A stretch of 64,000 bases of DNA from Favolaschia claudopus (GCA_037176885.1 JAWWNJ010000006.1:1550001-1614000); one strand, 5' to 3'; counted from the first letter of the stretch, positions 24,190 to 36,140 are shown. The notes: generated by a model from the letters alone, not told the origin. A program made the numbers and translations.

Positions 24190-27100
24190 ATGGCGTCCTC
24201 ATCGTCGGCGCCGTCCTCCTCGATACCAATGCCCTCTGAAGCAGACATCTCCCAAGCTATCTCTCTCATCCAATCCGCCTACGACCCCGCCGCCTCTGCT
24301 GATCCTGCCACCGTCCAAAACGTTCAATCTTCTTTGTTGTCTTTGCAGCGTACACCCTTTGCTTGGGGTCTTATTGTGCCTCTGCTTGCACACCCAGACC
24401 CCAATGTTCAATTTTTTGGGGCCCATACCGCGCACGCCAAAATCTCTCGGGGCGAATTATCAGTTCTGCCTGAATCGGAACAACTTGCTTTGCGAGACGC
24501 GCTAGTCAATCTGGCGGGGGTGCAGAGAACGCGCGTAGTGAGGCGGAAGATGTACTCTGCCTTGTCTGCACTCGCAATTAGATTGGTTCCAGCCAAAATG
24601 TGGGATGGGTGGGTGGAAGGGACGGTGGGAAGTTTGGTTGGTATGGGTGCTGCCAGTGAGCATGTGCATGAGTTTCTGGCCGGAGCAGCGGAGGATGTTG
24701 GAGCGGCGAATCTGTTGCCGCAACCCAGGTACTGTAATGCCTTTCTTCAATCATTTATCATGTCCTAATTTCTTACAAAGACTTTCACTGGACACATCGC
24801 TTCGTTCTGCTTCCAGCCTGGTCATTCAGTCAATTGCTTCAGTAGTTGCAAGCCATTCTTCTGAAGATGCAGTAGCCGCTGCACTTGCTTGCCTTGTCGC
24901 GTGGCTCCCCAACAAACTACTTCCCGACACCGACATCGCCTCACTCATCCCGTCGCTCATCGCCCTCCTCCAACACTCCAACACCAGCAGCACACACGCA
25001 GCCTCCGCGCTCTCTGAACTTCTCTCTCGGCCACCAACCGCCTGGTCCCCCGCCGTCCTCCTCGAACCCCTCCTCCTCCGGGTCCTCAACGTCTTCCCGC
25101 AATACTCGCCCTCCGGAGACTCGAATCTGGCGTCTCTCACAACAACCGCGCCCTCATACGCACTACCGAGCTATGCGCCGCCCCCCGCACTCAAGACGCA
25201 CACGAAGCTGCTCGTGGCGCTAGCGGAGGCCGCGGTGGAGTGGGTCGCGGCGCACGTCGTGGACGTCTCGGCGTGCAGCGCGGGGCCGCCGCGGGCGCTC
25301 CTCGCGCAGACTTTCTTGCGCGTGATGCTCGCGCTGGTGACGGTGGATCCGGGCGGGGCGAGGGTGCGGGTCGATGCGGGCGGTGGTGTTGGTGACGGGG
25401 AGGGAGAGGACGATGGCGATGACGAGGAAGACGAAGCAAACGCGGGAGCGTCGCTTGGGTTCTGGTATTTGTTGCAGGAGGCGTTGTGGGAGGTACCTGC
25501 CGCGAATGCCTACCTCTTCCCCTCTGCGACTCCCCCATCTGAATTAGACGAAGACGACCCCGAGCGATTCCGGCGCGGCTCGCCGTGGACGCCTGCGCCG
25601 GAGATAATGGTGCGCAGTGGGAGCTATCAGTTTGGTGCTCCCGGTGGCGATGACACTGAGGGAAGTGGTGGGAGTGCTGCGGACGAGGCGCGGATGGCGC
25701 ATGCGCGGGCGGTGTATGCTGCCTTGGTGAGAGTGTTGAGGGTCAAGGTCGTTTGGCCCGGGGGCGTTGAGGGTCGGGGTGCGCATTCGTTGCAAATTTC
25801 TGTGCTTAGATCGCTGACTTGGTATTATTTGTAATTTTCAGATCGCATGGATCGCTTTGCACTGTATCGTCGGGACGTAGGTGATACGCTTGTCAACGCG
25901 TGAGTTTGCTTTTTCCTTTTACGATTCTTCCTTTTTACAATACGGTCCTGAATCCCTCCATTTTCAAGCTACTACGTGCTTCGAGACGATTTGCTTGTAT
26001 TTCTCGTCGGCGAGGCCGAGGCTGCGGCTGCTGACGCCCACAAGGGTGGAAACGCTTGGGAGGTCTGTCGCTCCTCCCCCATTTTGTGTCTTTGCCATTC
26101 ATACTTCCGTACAGAAACTCGAAGCCCCGCTCTTCCTCCTCCGCGCGGTACACGAGGCCCTCGACCTCGATACGACGAGCGCCTCGGCAGCCGAGAAGGA
26201 GACAGCGGGGAGCGCAGCGCTCGTGAGGCTCTTTGGTGACCATGTCTGGGGTCGGTTACCTCCGCCGGCAGAAGGAGGGGAAGGTGCCGCACTAGTGCGT
26301 CTGAGGCGGACGGCGTTGGGGCTCGTCGGTGCGTTGTTATATTTCTTCTGCTAAACATCCATGCAAACCCTGCAGACTTGAATAGAAACGTACGCCGCGT
26401 ACTTTACGACTCGGTCACCGGACGCGGTGTTGTCGCCGCTAGGGTATGTGTTGGGGGCATTGAAGGATCCGGGAGTGTGTTTGCAGGTGGATATCCCGTC
26501 CTTGCTTTCTGTTTCTTGTCTTGTCATCTAATATCCTGAATCTTTTCTCTTCGTAGGCCGCTCTCGCTCTGAGAAGTCTGTGCGATGCCAATCGGCGAGC
26601 ACTTGCCGCAAGGATAGGCGCATTTGCGGAGGTACACGCGGGGATGGGCGGGGTACCGGTGCGTATTATACCTTCTTGTCCTTTGGCATGTGTTGCTGAT
26701 AGATCGATCGCTTTGATATAGGATTCGGAGAAGGCGAAAGTGTTGCAGAGTATCGCAAGCGTGATTCAGGCGCTGCCGCCTACGGAGGGTATCGCCCCGA
26801 CTGAGGCGATGGTGATGCCAATTTTGCAGCGGTTAGGAGTGGCGCTTGGTGCGGTGGCCACGGTGAGTTATTGATTTAGATTTAGATTCGGTTTCTCGTA
26901 TTGAGATGTCCGTATTCGTAGCACCCCGATGCCGCACGCGCCACCGCCATTCTGCAACTTGAGATTCTTGCGGGCATTGCACGGGGATTGACGCGTACAA
27001 CGGAGGCGATGGGGCTGGATGAGGATGAGAGTGGTGGACCCGAGGCAGCGGCAGTGCGAGCCGCAAGGGAGGATTCCCGACTGCAGGCATTGAGGCAAGC

Positions 27101-28318
27101 GCTTTCCCGTGCGGTTGAGCAAGTGGCGGAGCTGTGGAGTGCGGATGCGGCGGTTGGACAGGTGCGTACGACTTTCTAATGTTTTCATGACTCTGTTGAT
27201 GGATGGTCGTGTAGGCACTCAGTGAGCTAGTGCGCGCGATAACGGCGCTGCCGGCGGATGTGACGCTGTTGTCGCTTCCTGCGGGGCCGCTGCTTGGAGT
27301 TGTGTGTAGTGCAGCGCGGCGGAGGCTGACGGGTGTGTGGCTTGCGCTTGCGGCGAGTCTCGTTGGTCAGCTGAATCCGCCACCGCTTCTCCTTGGTTCG
27401 CCATCTGGTCCTAGCGAGGAGGCGGAGGCGTGCGTGCGGGAGGCAGTGGGTGTGCTTGTTGGGACGGTGCTTGGTGTACTGGGAGTACCGAATGGGATGG
27501 TAGAGGTGCGTTTTTAGTTGCTTTATAATGCAAGGGACACAAGGCTAATATAACGATCACACCCATCCTCAGAACCCCGACATTGTACAGGAGTTCTTTG
27601 CGTGTATGGACCGGGTCGCACAGGACTTCACGGCGTCGTTTTGTGCACTGCCAGACGGTGCTTTTGATGCATTGGTGAGGTGTGCGATCAGTGCCTTGGC
27701 GCTGCAGGAAAGGTACTCTCTCGTCGCGGCGTGTACGTTCCTGGTATGTTTATCTTCTCCTGGCTATGAACGAGTCCTCATCATAGGGTGACTATAGGGT
27801 ACATTAATTCATCGGCTGTCGCTGTACGCGCCGATATCAGCACAACAAGTAGCGCCGCTACAAGCACATCTCATTCGTACACATGGGCGAGCAATCATGC
27901 GCGCGGTACTATGTGGTTTCGCTGGTGCAGCCCCACGAAGTGTCACTCCGAATTTACTGGAGATTCTCAGCGCGCTCGTGACCCGTTGGGAAGAGTCGAC
28001 TGTTGCGGCGGCTGAGGGTGACATGCGCAGTGAAAATGGAGGAAGGGCGTCGGGCGGAGGCGCGCGGGGTTGGGTGTCGACTATCTTATTTGCAGACGAT
28101 TTCCCCGCGACGAAAGCGAGTAGGGAAGATAAGGAGCGGTTCGTGAAGACGCTTGTGAGGTGAGTTTCAATGATATGGACGCGTCTGCCTCTTCAGCAAA
28201 GCTGACTTCATGGTATCGTAGTTCCAGGTCAGTGAAGAAGATTAAGGAGGCGGCGAACCAGTTCTCGACTGTTGCTTGGGGGCTGGAGGGCTCGACGTTT
28301 GGGTATGCTTCTGTATAG
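24190..28318 (+). CDS. Importin-13-type karyopherin (importin-beta family), 13 exons, 1123 aa
   Basis: Thirteen exons join in frame: 24190-24728, 24817-25778, 25842-25899, 25969-26062, 26115-26328, 26386-26486, 26557-26658, 26722-26862, 26922-27161, 27215-27505, 27573-27743, 27798-28159 and 28222-28318. The N-terminus has the importin-beta N-terminal signature (L-A-H-P-D-P-N-V-Q-F-F-G-A-H-T-A-H-A-K-I), and the whole protein is helical HEAT-repeat-like. The block D-R-M-D-R-F-A-L-Y-R-R-D followed by Y-Y-V-L-R-D-D-L-L and W-E-K-L-E-A-P-L-F matches the transportin-3/importin-13 (yeast Mtr10/Kap122) branch. It should carry proteins through nuclear pores with Ran-GTP; the exact cargo class is not readable. 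An acidic run (E-D-D-G-D-D-E-E-D-E) near 25,400 is a probable loop insertion. GC content is high in exons 2-10. Confidence 0.85.
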
Positions 28319-29312
28319 CGAGTGCGGTGAGCAGGAATGGTATAAAATGTATTTCTAGCGTTGAATTCAATAGAGCGCGCTGTATGTATTTTCTCGAGCG
28401 CCGCATTGTATCCTGGATATCTGCTTACAGAAATTCATCTAGTGGACATGGTCAAGATGAAACACGTCTGAGCGGTCTATGGACTCGGAAATGGCACACC
28501 GTTCAAGACTCTCCGTTTCATAACGCGAACTCCCGAAACCTGATTCAAGTTTCGAGTTGACTTCTCCGACTATCGAGCCGTGTCTTGCCCCGAGAGTAGT
28601 GCCCTCAACGTCTGAGTTTGGCCTCTTGGCTCCCCCTTGGTATCATTTGGGCTTGAAGCTCTAGGTCACAGCTCAGTGCTAGTGCCTCTGTTCGGTGTCT
28701 GACTGCTCGTCAAAAGTCAAGACAAGCAGGGCACTCAGCATTCATGCCACGGATAGCGTAGATGCAGTAGCCGACCGAGAACGACAAGAACAGTCTCACA
28801 AAGACGACCTGTTAAGGAGTCTGTGAAGCGTCTCACTACACTGGGCGCCCAATCTTCACTCCGGAAATTTCAAGTCATGCAAGAGTCGCGATAAGCGCTG
28901 GCGAGGTCCTATCCCTCGGGAAACTCACAAGAACATCTCGGGGAACTAAGTAAACTAGAAGATTGGAGACTGTTCGCAGACATTGGTTACTTGGGGCGCG
29001 TCCAGAGGAATCGGGATGTTTTAGGCAGTATGTACTTGAGGGTAGAAGGGCTTCTTTGCTCCGCAATAAATTTGTCGCTGCACAATACATACATAATGGC
29101 GCCATTGCTGAATCTGACAATTAACATTATTTTGTCGCAATCACCTAAGAAATTCCCTGACGAGCTTGCGCGCAATGGACTGGCACACGAGTCTCAAATG
29201 CTGCGAGCATTCTATTCTCTGCCTCAATCGCATGTATACGAGGACTAGAAACCGATCGGAATCAATCTGACGTGAAAACGGTCAATGCGCTGCACGATAT
29301 TTTCAATCAGTT
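28319..29312. other. Intergenic region
   Basis: Convergent gap between the karyopherin and the first copy of the duplicated F-box gene. From about 29,020 on, it is similar to 31,230-31,530 (left edge of the duplication). No gene recognised. Confidence 0.5.
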
Positions 29313-31190
29313 TTACTCACCCAACCAACTCTTTTTTTCGGCCTCCATGAACGAGAATGTCAAATCCTTGGCCGCACATAATTCCCGAATGCGTCTGAAC
29401 ACTATTGGATCCAATTCTCGATAGTAGCCAGGCTTCCACCACAATCTGCATTCGAAAGTGTCCGATTCATCGAGATTCTCCATCCTCGACAGCATGAAAT
29501 CCAGATAAACGCTGTCGTCAAAGCGGAGCATTGATTCGCATTCGAATGCATTCAGCTTCGGAACCAGATATGGCGATTTCTCGTTGTATGTCAACGCTGT
29601 CAAAAGGTTGTCTGTGACTGCGATCTGGTCGCTGGCGCCAGTTAAAGAAGATGTGGGGTGATCGCAGACCGTGAAAGCTTTTAACTGGGGTAATATGGCT
29701 AGAGCCTCGAGAATCTCTGCATCGGAGATTACTACGTCGAAGAGATGAAGAGCGGTTAGATGTAGATGGAACGATGACCGCTCCGATAGAGAGAGGAATT
29801 GCGGGCCCGGCCATGAAAGAGGAAATTCTGTGGAATCTTCCGAAGTCAAAATCGTCAAAGTTTTCAGGCGGGGTAGTGCGAAAGTCGGCAAAATGTACTC
29901 CAGCGCCGTTGCTGATTGAGCAGCCGAATCCACGTTGGACACCTCTATAATGAGCTCGGAGATTCGTGTTTCGAAAGAAAACCCGTGACATGGATTTCCC
30001 GTCGACTCTTCGAGTTGTGAAAAGTAGAAGTCGAGATGCAGTGCGCTGTTCGTGGGCGCACGAGGCAAAGCCACGGCTAGCATATTCATTGTCAACCCGA
30101 TGGGCAGCATCGAAAGCCGTAATGCAACATGAGAGAGTTGTTCCCATGGCAGAAGAGCATAGGAGGCGATATCTTCACTTGTTCCAAACGCTGCGATATC
30201 AACGCTCCGGAGCTGGGGACAAGTTTGAAGCAGCTGGAGTCCACTTTCGGTATCAGGCGCTGGACCCCAACACGCCAGTGCCAGCGCCTGTAGACATGAG
30301 AGATCCGCCGCGGGACCTGGCATATGAACAAGGTCGGAATAAGGACATTCCAAGTTCAGCACACGGCAGCGTTGCAAGTGCTTAGCCACAAGGGCAAGTG
30401 CTGGAACGTAGGGCCATCTGTTCAGGGAAGCCATAGACATCGAGATTGTGATAGGATGAGTGCCGCTACGCTCTAATATCGCTTGAAGGAGCTCCATGGC
30501 AGTGCGATGTGACAGGTCCTGACCCGTCCAGAGGGTGGCATCTAGAAGCACATCATGCCACAGAACCGGAGTCTGAAAAACGATTGTGTGCCAGCGTATA
30601 CACACTTGAGACAGGACAAGGAGAGGGCCACGAGCTAGACGGAAAATCTCGTTCTCCGACGACGAAGATTCGACCTCGGTGGATTTGAAGGAATCCCAGC
30701 ATATTCTGAAAATTTCGACCAGAATTTCGGATGGAAGGCACCGAATGGGTGCGCTGAGACTCTGGCAGTCAATATACTGTCTCTGAATCTCGTCGCGCTC
30801 GACTTGAAGGTGCGAAATCAGGCTATCGCACCGAGCGAGGTCCGCTGCCAGTGCAGAAATTGTCGAGGATATCGCTGGGGGAGGGGAGGAATGTGCTCGT
30901 AGAATTTGTGTGATCTCTTGTTTCTGTGTTTGATTCAAGCCCATACTGCCAACGACATCCGCCATGGTAACAACGAAGGATTATTTTACTTGGCGAACTG
31001 TTACTGTTCCCAACACGTGCACACGTGATGTGACACCTCGCGTCTTTCGATGTGCCGCATGCGCAAGTGTTCAAAAAGGCTGCAAGGAAGAGCCTTCAGG
31101 GCGGCCAAACTGTTTCTCAGGCGCTGGACTACTGAAATCCGCCCAATCGTATACAAAGTCGTGCTCAGCTCGCTAGTTGTCACCTACTTA
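29020..31190. repeat. Segmental tandem duplication, copy 1
   Basis: About 2.2 kb. Shared markers with copy 2 include GCAG(T/C)ATGTACTTGAGG at 29026 and 31233, CGAGGACTAGAAACCGATCG near 29238 and 31466, and GCTCGCTA(G/A)TTGTCACCT near 31168 and 33419. It covers a whole F-box-like gene with both flanks. Confidence 0.8.
29313..30965 (-). CDS. F-box-like protein, tandem copy 1, 550 aa
   Basis: A single intronless frame from the ATG at 30965 to a stop at 29313. An N-terminal helix (Q-T-Q-K-Q-E-I-T-Q-I-L-R) and a coiled-coil segment (C-D-S-L-I-S-H-L-Q-V-E-R-D-E-I) precede the F-box (I-R-C-L-P-S-E-I-L-V-E-I-F) and V-C-I-R-W-H-T-I-V. The remainder is a Leu-rich repeat-like region. The protein is closely similar over its full length to the one at 31532-33181. 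The expected role is a Skp1-binding adaptor in SCF ubiquitin ligases; the target is unknown. Both copies are open throughout, so neither is visibly decayed. Confidence 0.8.
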   Translation of the reverse strand: MADVVGSMGLNQTQKQEITQILRAHSSPPPAISSTISALAADLARCDSLISHLQVERDEIQRQYIDCQSLSAPIRCLPSEILVEIFRICWDSFKSTEVESSSSENEIFRLARGPLLVLSQVCIRWHTIVFQTPVLWHDVLLDATLWTGQDLSHRTAMELLQAILERSGTHPITISMSMASLNRWPYVPALALVAKHLQRCRVLNLECPYSDLVHMPGPAADLSCLQALALACWGPAPDTESGLQLLQTCPQLRSVDIAAFGTSEDIASYALLPWEQLSHVALRLSMLPIGLTMNMLAVALPRAPTNSALHLDFYFSQLEESTGNPCHGFSFETRISELIIEVSNVDSAAQSATALEYILPTFALPRLKTLTILTSEDSTEFPLSWPGPQFLSLSERSSFHLHLTALHLFDVVISDAEILEALAILPQLKAFTVCDHPTSSLTGASDQIAVTDNLLTALTYNEKSPYLVPKLNAFECESMLRFDDSVYLDFMLSRMENLDESDTFECRLWWKPGYYRELDPIVFRRIRELCAAKDLTFSFMEAEKKSWLGE

Positions 31191-31209
31191 GATACTCGAG
31201 TACCTTTGA

Positions 31210-33435
31210 CTGACCTTTTAAATTTGAATGGCAGCATGTACTTGAGGATAGATACTGGCTTCGTTGCTTCGCATTGAATTTTCCGCTGCACAATATATAT
31301 TGCGACCGTCATTGTAGATCTGACAATTATCCAATTATCTCGCAACCATCCGAGAAATTTCCATGAAAAGCTTGCGCGCAATGAACTTGCTCGCGAGTCT
31401 CAAACGCTCGAGCATTCCAATCTCTGACATAATCGCATGTATATGCTGTGACCCAGAGAGGTGTCGAGGACTAGAAACCGATCGAAATCAATCTGAGGTG
31501 AAAACGGTCAATGCGCTGCACGATAATTCAATCATTTTTGCGCACCTAACCCGCTCTTTTCCTCGGCCTCCCTAAACAAGAACGTTAAATCCTTGGCCGC
31601 ACATAATTCCCGAATACGTCTGGAGACTAACGGATCCAATTCTCGGTAATAGTCGGGCCTCCACCACAATATGCATTCGAAAGCATCCGATTTATCGAGG
31701 TTCTCGATCCTCGACAGGATGAAATCCAGATAAACTCTGTCGTCAAAGCGGAGCATTGATTCGCATTCGAATGTATTCAGCTTGGGAACAAGACATGGGG
31801 ACTTCTCGTTGTATGTCAGGGCAGCCAAAAGGTTGTCTGTGACTGCGATCTGCTCGGCGGCGCCAATTAAAGAGGATGGCGGATGATCGCAGACCGTGAA
31901 AGTTTCCAATTCAGGTAATATGGCCAAAGCCTTCAGAATTTCTGCCTCGGTGATCGCTACGTCGAAGAGATGAAGAGCGGTTAGATGTAGATGCAACGAT
32001 GACCGCTCCGATAGAGAGAGGAATTGAGGGCCCGGCCATGAAAGAGGAAATTCTGTGGAATTTTCCGAGGTCAAAATCGTCAATTTTTTTAGACAGGGTA
32101 GTGTGAGAGTCGGCAAAATATACTCCAGCGCGGTTTCCGATTGAACCGCCGACTCCATGCCAGACACGTGGATAATGAGGTCGGAAATTTGAGAATCGAA
32201 AGCAAGTCCGTGAAACGGATCCTCCGTCAACTCTCGCTGGAAGTAGAAGTAGAGACGGAGGGTGCTGTTGGTGGCTACACGAGGCAAAGCCACGTCCAGC
32301 ATATTTAACCCGCTTTTCCGCATTGCAAGCCGCACTACAACATAAGAGAGCTGTTCCCAGGGCAGAAGAGCATAGGAAGCGATATCCGCGATTGCTCCAA
32401 AAGCCATGATATCAACAGTCCGAAGCTGGGGACAATTTTGAAACAGCTGGAGTGCGCTTTCGGCATCAGCCGCGGGACCCCAACAGAGCAGTTCCAGGAC
32501 CTGTAGACAGGAAAGATCCACCGCCGCACCAGGCAGATGGATGAAGTCGGAATAAGGACATTGCAAGTCCAGCATACGGCAGCGTTGCAGGTGCTTGGCC
32601 ACAACGGCAAGCGCTGGAACGTAGGGCCATCTGTTCAGGGGATCCATAGTCATCAAGACTGAGATAGGATGAGCGCCGCTACGCTCTAATGTTGCCTGAA
32701 GAAGTTCCATAGCAGTGCGATATGACAGGCACTGAGCCGTCCAGAGGGTGGCATCTAGGAAGACATCGTGCCACAGAACCGGGGTCTGATAAACGATAGT
32801 GTGCCAGCGAATACACACTCGAGACAAGACGAGGAGAGGGGCACGAGCTAGGCGGAGGATCGCGTTCTCCGACGACAAAGCCACGTCTATGAAGGCGAAG
32901 TTGAAGGAATCCCAGCATATGCTGAAAATCTCGACCAGAATTTCGGATGGAAGGCAACGAATGGGTGCGCTGAGACTTTGGCACTCAGTATACTGTTTCT
33001 GAATCTCGTCGCGCTCGACCTGACGCTTGAAATCTATCAGGCTATCGCACCGAGCGAGGTCCGCTGCGAGTGAAGAAATTGTCGAGGATAACGATGGGGG
33101 AGGGGAGGAATGTGAGCGTAAGATTTGCCTGATCTCTTTTTTCTGCGCTGGATTCAAGCCCATAAGGCCGCAATCTGCCATGGCGGTAACAGCGAAGGAG
33201 TAATTTACTGGCAAACTGTTACCGCGGCACGTGCTGTGACACTTCGCGTCTCTCTCCCAATCGAATTTGGGAATATGTCGACGCGGTGGGACGCCGCGTG
33301 CCGAGACTTCGCGTCTTTCCTAGATTAATTCATAGCTTTCCATGTGAGCAAATTTTCAAAAAGGAGGGAGCCTTCCACCCGTCTAATCATTGTCTGTAGA
33401 CAAAAACGTGCTTATGTAGCTCGCTAATTGTCACC
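31210..33435. repeat. Segmental tandem duplication, copy 2
   Basis: Same orientation as copy 1 and next to it. Similarity covers the gene and both flanks, with scattered substitutions and small indels (for example an extra TGCTGTGACCCAGAGAGGTG near 31447). Confidence 0.8.
31532..33181 (-). CDS. F-box-like protein, tandem copy 2, 549 aa
   Basis: An intronless frame from the ATG at 33181 (M-A-D-C-G-L-M-G-L-N) to a stop at 31532. The start is chosen by alignment with copy 1 (M-A-D-V-V-G-S-M-G-L-N); an upstream extension is open but not shared. Layout is the same as copy 1: coiled coil, F-box (I-R-C-L-P-S-E-I-L-V-E-I-F), V-C-I-R-W-H, Leu-rich C-terminus. Differences cluster in the coiled-coil/F-box linker (F-K-S-T-E-V-E-S versus F-N-F-A-F-I-D-V) and in the middle of the repeat region. 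Confidence 0.8.
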   Translation of the reverse strand: MADCGLMGLNPAQKKEIRQILRSHSSPPPSLSSTISSLAADLARCDSLIDFKRQVERDEIQKQYTECQSLSAPIRCLPSEILVEIFSICWDSFNFAFIDVALSSENAILRLARAPLLVLSRVCIRWHTIVYQTPVLWHDVFLDATLWTAQCLSYRTAMELLQATLERSGAHPISVLMTMDPLNRWPYVPALAVVAKHLQRCRMLDLQCPYSDFIHLPGAAVDLSCLQVLELLCWGPAADAESALQLFQNCPQLRTVDIMAFGAIADIASYALLPWEQLSYVVVRLAMRKSGLNMLDVALPRVATNSTLRLYFYFQRELTEDPFHGLAFDSQISDLIIHVSGMESAVQSETALEYILPTLTLPCLKKLTILTSENSTEFPLSWPGPQFLSLSERSSLHLHLTALHLFDVAITEAEILKALAILPELETFTVCDHPPSSLIGAAEQIAVTDNLLAALTYNEKSPCLVPKLNTFECESMLRFDDRVYLDFILSRIENLDKSDAFECILWWRPDYYRELDPLVSRRIRELCAAKDLTFLFREAEEKSGLGAQK

Positions 33436-33543
33436 TCCATACATCTCAAATACTACACCATTAGGTGCGAGTACAGGGTGACTAGTAACTTCTCTGAGAA
33501 CGCATTGTACAACATATACTACAATTTACACTTGCGACTGCAA
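33182..33543. other. Intergenic region
   Basis: Contains the right end of duplication copy 2, then unique sequence to the 3' end of the molybdenum cofactor gene. No gene recognised. Confidence 0.5.
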
Positions 33544-35901
33544 TCAGACATTCAAGATTTCTCCAATAAGCATAGCAGAGACAACCGTCCCTGCCTCCAG
33601 CCGGCTCTGCTCCTGCGTCCGCATGGGCAAAACGACAAAGCCGTTCGCTCCACTAAGACTCGCTACCCGACTAGAGCGCTGACCACCTGTGCTGAACGCT
33701 CGTAAACCATCCATGTCCGCTTTTATAACCACGCGATGAAACTCTGTCCGTGGATCCAGGTTCATCGGACTCGCGAGCTTACTCAAAAATCAATAACCCG
33801 TAAACCAAAAATTGCTGTATGGACGCACTTTGACAGGTACGCGAGCCAATTGACACCGCGATTCCGGCCATCCGCCAAGCTTCCTCAACGCAGGGACGAC
33901 GAAGACATTGAACATCACGAGCGCCGAGGCAGGGTTTCCGGGCAGCGCGAAGACGGGTTTCCCGACACCACCTGCACAAGGTATGGTCGCGAAGGTGGTG
34001 GGCTTGCCAGGTTTCACTGTTACACGCCCAAAGTGTATCGTCCCCGAGAAATGGCGCTCAATGACAGGCTTCAGGAGGTCTGTCGGACCCATGGAGGTTC
34101 CGCCTGTCGTCAACAGGATGTCCGCTGTGTCGAGACCTTTCTGGATTGCCTTGACATGAGAGGAGATACTGAGGCACCGTTAGCTCGGCTTCATGACATT
34201 GGTGAGAATGACTCAACTCATCTGGCACTATGCCCAGGTCGACCACGTCGTAACCGAGACCCCGCAATGCGGCTTGTAACGACGGTCTATTCGTATCCCA
34301 GATACCACCCCACTCATCACCGGATTGAGGATGCGGATTTTGGAGATCGAGAAGCTCGTTTCCAGTGCTGAGCAGCGCTACAACGGGTCGCTTGTAGACT
34401 TGTACCTGGGCGACCAATCAGCAATGGCTGCAAGTAAAGAATGAGCGGCATACCTCTTTCCTACCAACGAAAGCCAAAGTACCTATTTCACCTCCTTCAC
34501 TGAGCAATATATCCCCCGTCTGAAGAACTAGATCGCCTTGTTTCACATCTGATCCAGGCGCGCGAACATTTTCGCCCGCAGGCACTTGTGCCAGACACTC
34601 GACCTCCTTCTCTTCTCCATCTGCGCCATCAGCACCGGGATGGGTCGACACGAGCCGAGTATCCTCCACCATGATGACAGTGTCTGTCCCTGCTGGAAGC
34701 GGACCCCCTGTATTGACGCGATAGATAGAATCGGCCGGGATCGGTACGGTGAGGCGGTGGCTTTGCGAGGTCAGAACTTTATACACGCCAGGAGGATCGG
34801 TCGCTGGAAATTGTCTATGAGTACACACAACAAGCCGGACCGAACAACTTACAACGCAGAGCATAGCCATCGACATTGGTAGTGGAGGCTGAAGGCACAT
34901 TTTGTGGAGCATGAACGTCTTCGGCGAGAATGTGCCCGCTGAGTCGGTGGTCTACCTGAGTTCCAGTCAATTTTTGTAGTTACACACGACGGAGAATGGA
35001 GCTAACCAGGTGTCTCTCCACCTCCAGCGGAGACACTTTCTTCAACACGAGAGCGAGCGCGTCCTCAAGAGAAATCAACGGGTAAGGTGAGACCCGGTGA
35101 CGCGCCGAGGCTGCGAAAATATGATCATCTTGACTTCTTGCCAAAAATCACGAATTACACACCAGCAGCAGATGGGTCGTGCGATAACGTCCGTGGTTGC
35201 GGAGCGTGATGTCCATGACTCTGGTCATGGTGGTGGTGGTAATGGTGATGATGCGTTGTAGGCAGAGATCCCGAACCCTCAGCTGCTAAGGCAGCATGTA
35301 CCTCCCTCCCCGAGCCTCCGCGAATCAACTCAACTGCGTGGAGTACCACTCCCGAGTCAAGGAGGGTTTGTATATTTTCAGTGACTGCCTTCACGCTACC
35401 TGGAAGAGTTACCACCAGCGTCCGCTTGATGGTACCCGCAACAGGTCGAGCAAGAGCGGCAAACGGTGTATGATTCAACGATGCAGACAACATTAAATGC
35501 ACAAGCCCCGGTGCCTCTCGCTCGAGAAGAGGAGATATAGCCTAGAAACCAGATTATTATCGTAGAGAAAAATAAATTCGAACACCCTCACCTCCGGTGT
35601 CTGGTCGCGCACACCGAACCCAGTACCCCCAGTGGTTATAATCCAATCGATATCTCCGCGATTACACCAGGTATTCACAGCAGATTGAATGGCTTGAATA
35701 TCATCCGCAACGATGAGATGGTCCTTGCAAACGAATGATTCGTTTTGCCCCAGAATTTCACGAATGGTGGGACCAGACTTGTCCGCAGTGTCATTGGCAG
35801 CGGCAGTATCGCTAACTTCGTCCCCAGATGAGGCTGAAGCCCGATGCTGGTGTTCAGGGAGTACACAAACCTGTCAAGACCGCAACGCGTACTTGCGACA
35901 T
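33544..35901 (-). CDS. cnxE: Molybdenum cofactor synthesis protein, MogA-MoeA fusion (gephyrin/cnxE type), 650 aa
   Basis: Nine exons join in frame: 35871-35901, 35592-35815, 35163-35541, 35007-35110, 34853-34955, 34454-34803, 34218-34405, 33829-34168 and 33544-33777. The N-terminal MogA/G-type domain starts M-S-Q-V-R-V-A-V-L-T-V-S-D-T and has the T-T-G-G-T-G motif near residue 71; it adenylylates molybdopterin. The C-terminal MoeA/E-type domain has N-T-G-G-P-L-P-A-G-T-D, a second T-T-G-G-T-S, A-L-P-G-N-P-A-S-A, and a terminal domain IV (L-D-P-R-T-E-F-H-R); it inserts molybdate. The final cofactor serves enzymes such as nitrate reductase and sulfite oxidase. A His-rich linker (H-H-H-H-Y-H-H-H-H, then H-G-H-H) lies near residues 180-195 between the domains. 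Equivalent fused proteins are Aspergillus CnxE, Neurospora NIT-9 and animal gephyrin. Confidence 0.93.
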
Positions 35902-36140
35902 GGTGGTAGAAGACAAGATATTTTTTGATGGAGTTATGATACAAATTATTTGATTTTCTGGTACATGTCTACAGTGAGTACTTGGTCCGTCCGTATGAAT
36001 GAGTAGTCGGGTATGTATAGGTAACCATGCAGAGGAATAAGTAAGAATGAGTGTCTGGCAATACAACGCAGTTAAAGTCCAATTTCTTGAATATAGTCTG
36101 AGATACATCAACCCAAAAAAGCGTCCATCAGACATCAACC

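Noticed and set aside
24116..24505. Arg/Pro-rich frame overlapping the start of the karyopherin
   Set aside because: An out-of-frame shadow of exon 1; the in-frame product matches the importin-beta N-terminus.
25191..25538. Pro/Arg-rich minus-strand frame in the karyopherin exon 2
   Set aside because: A complement of GC-rich coding sequence with no own signals.
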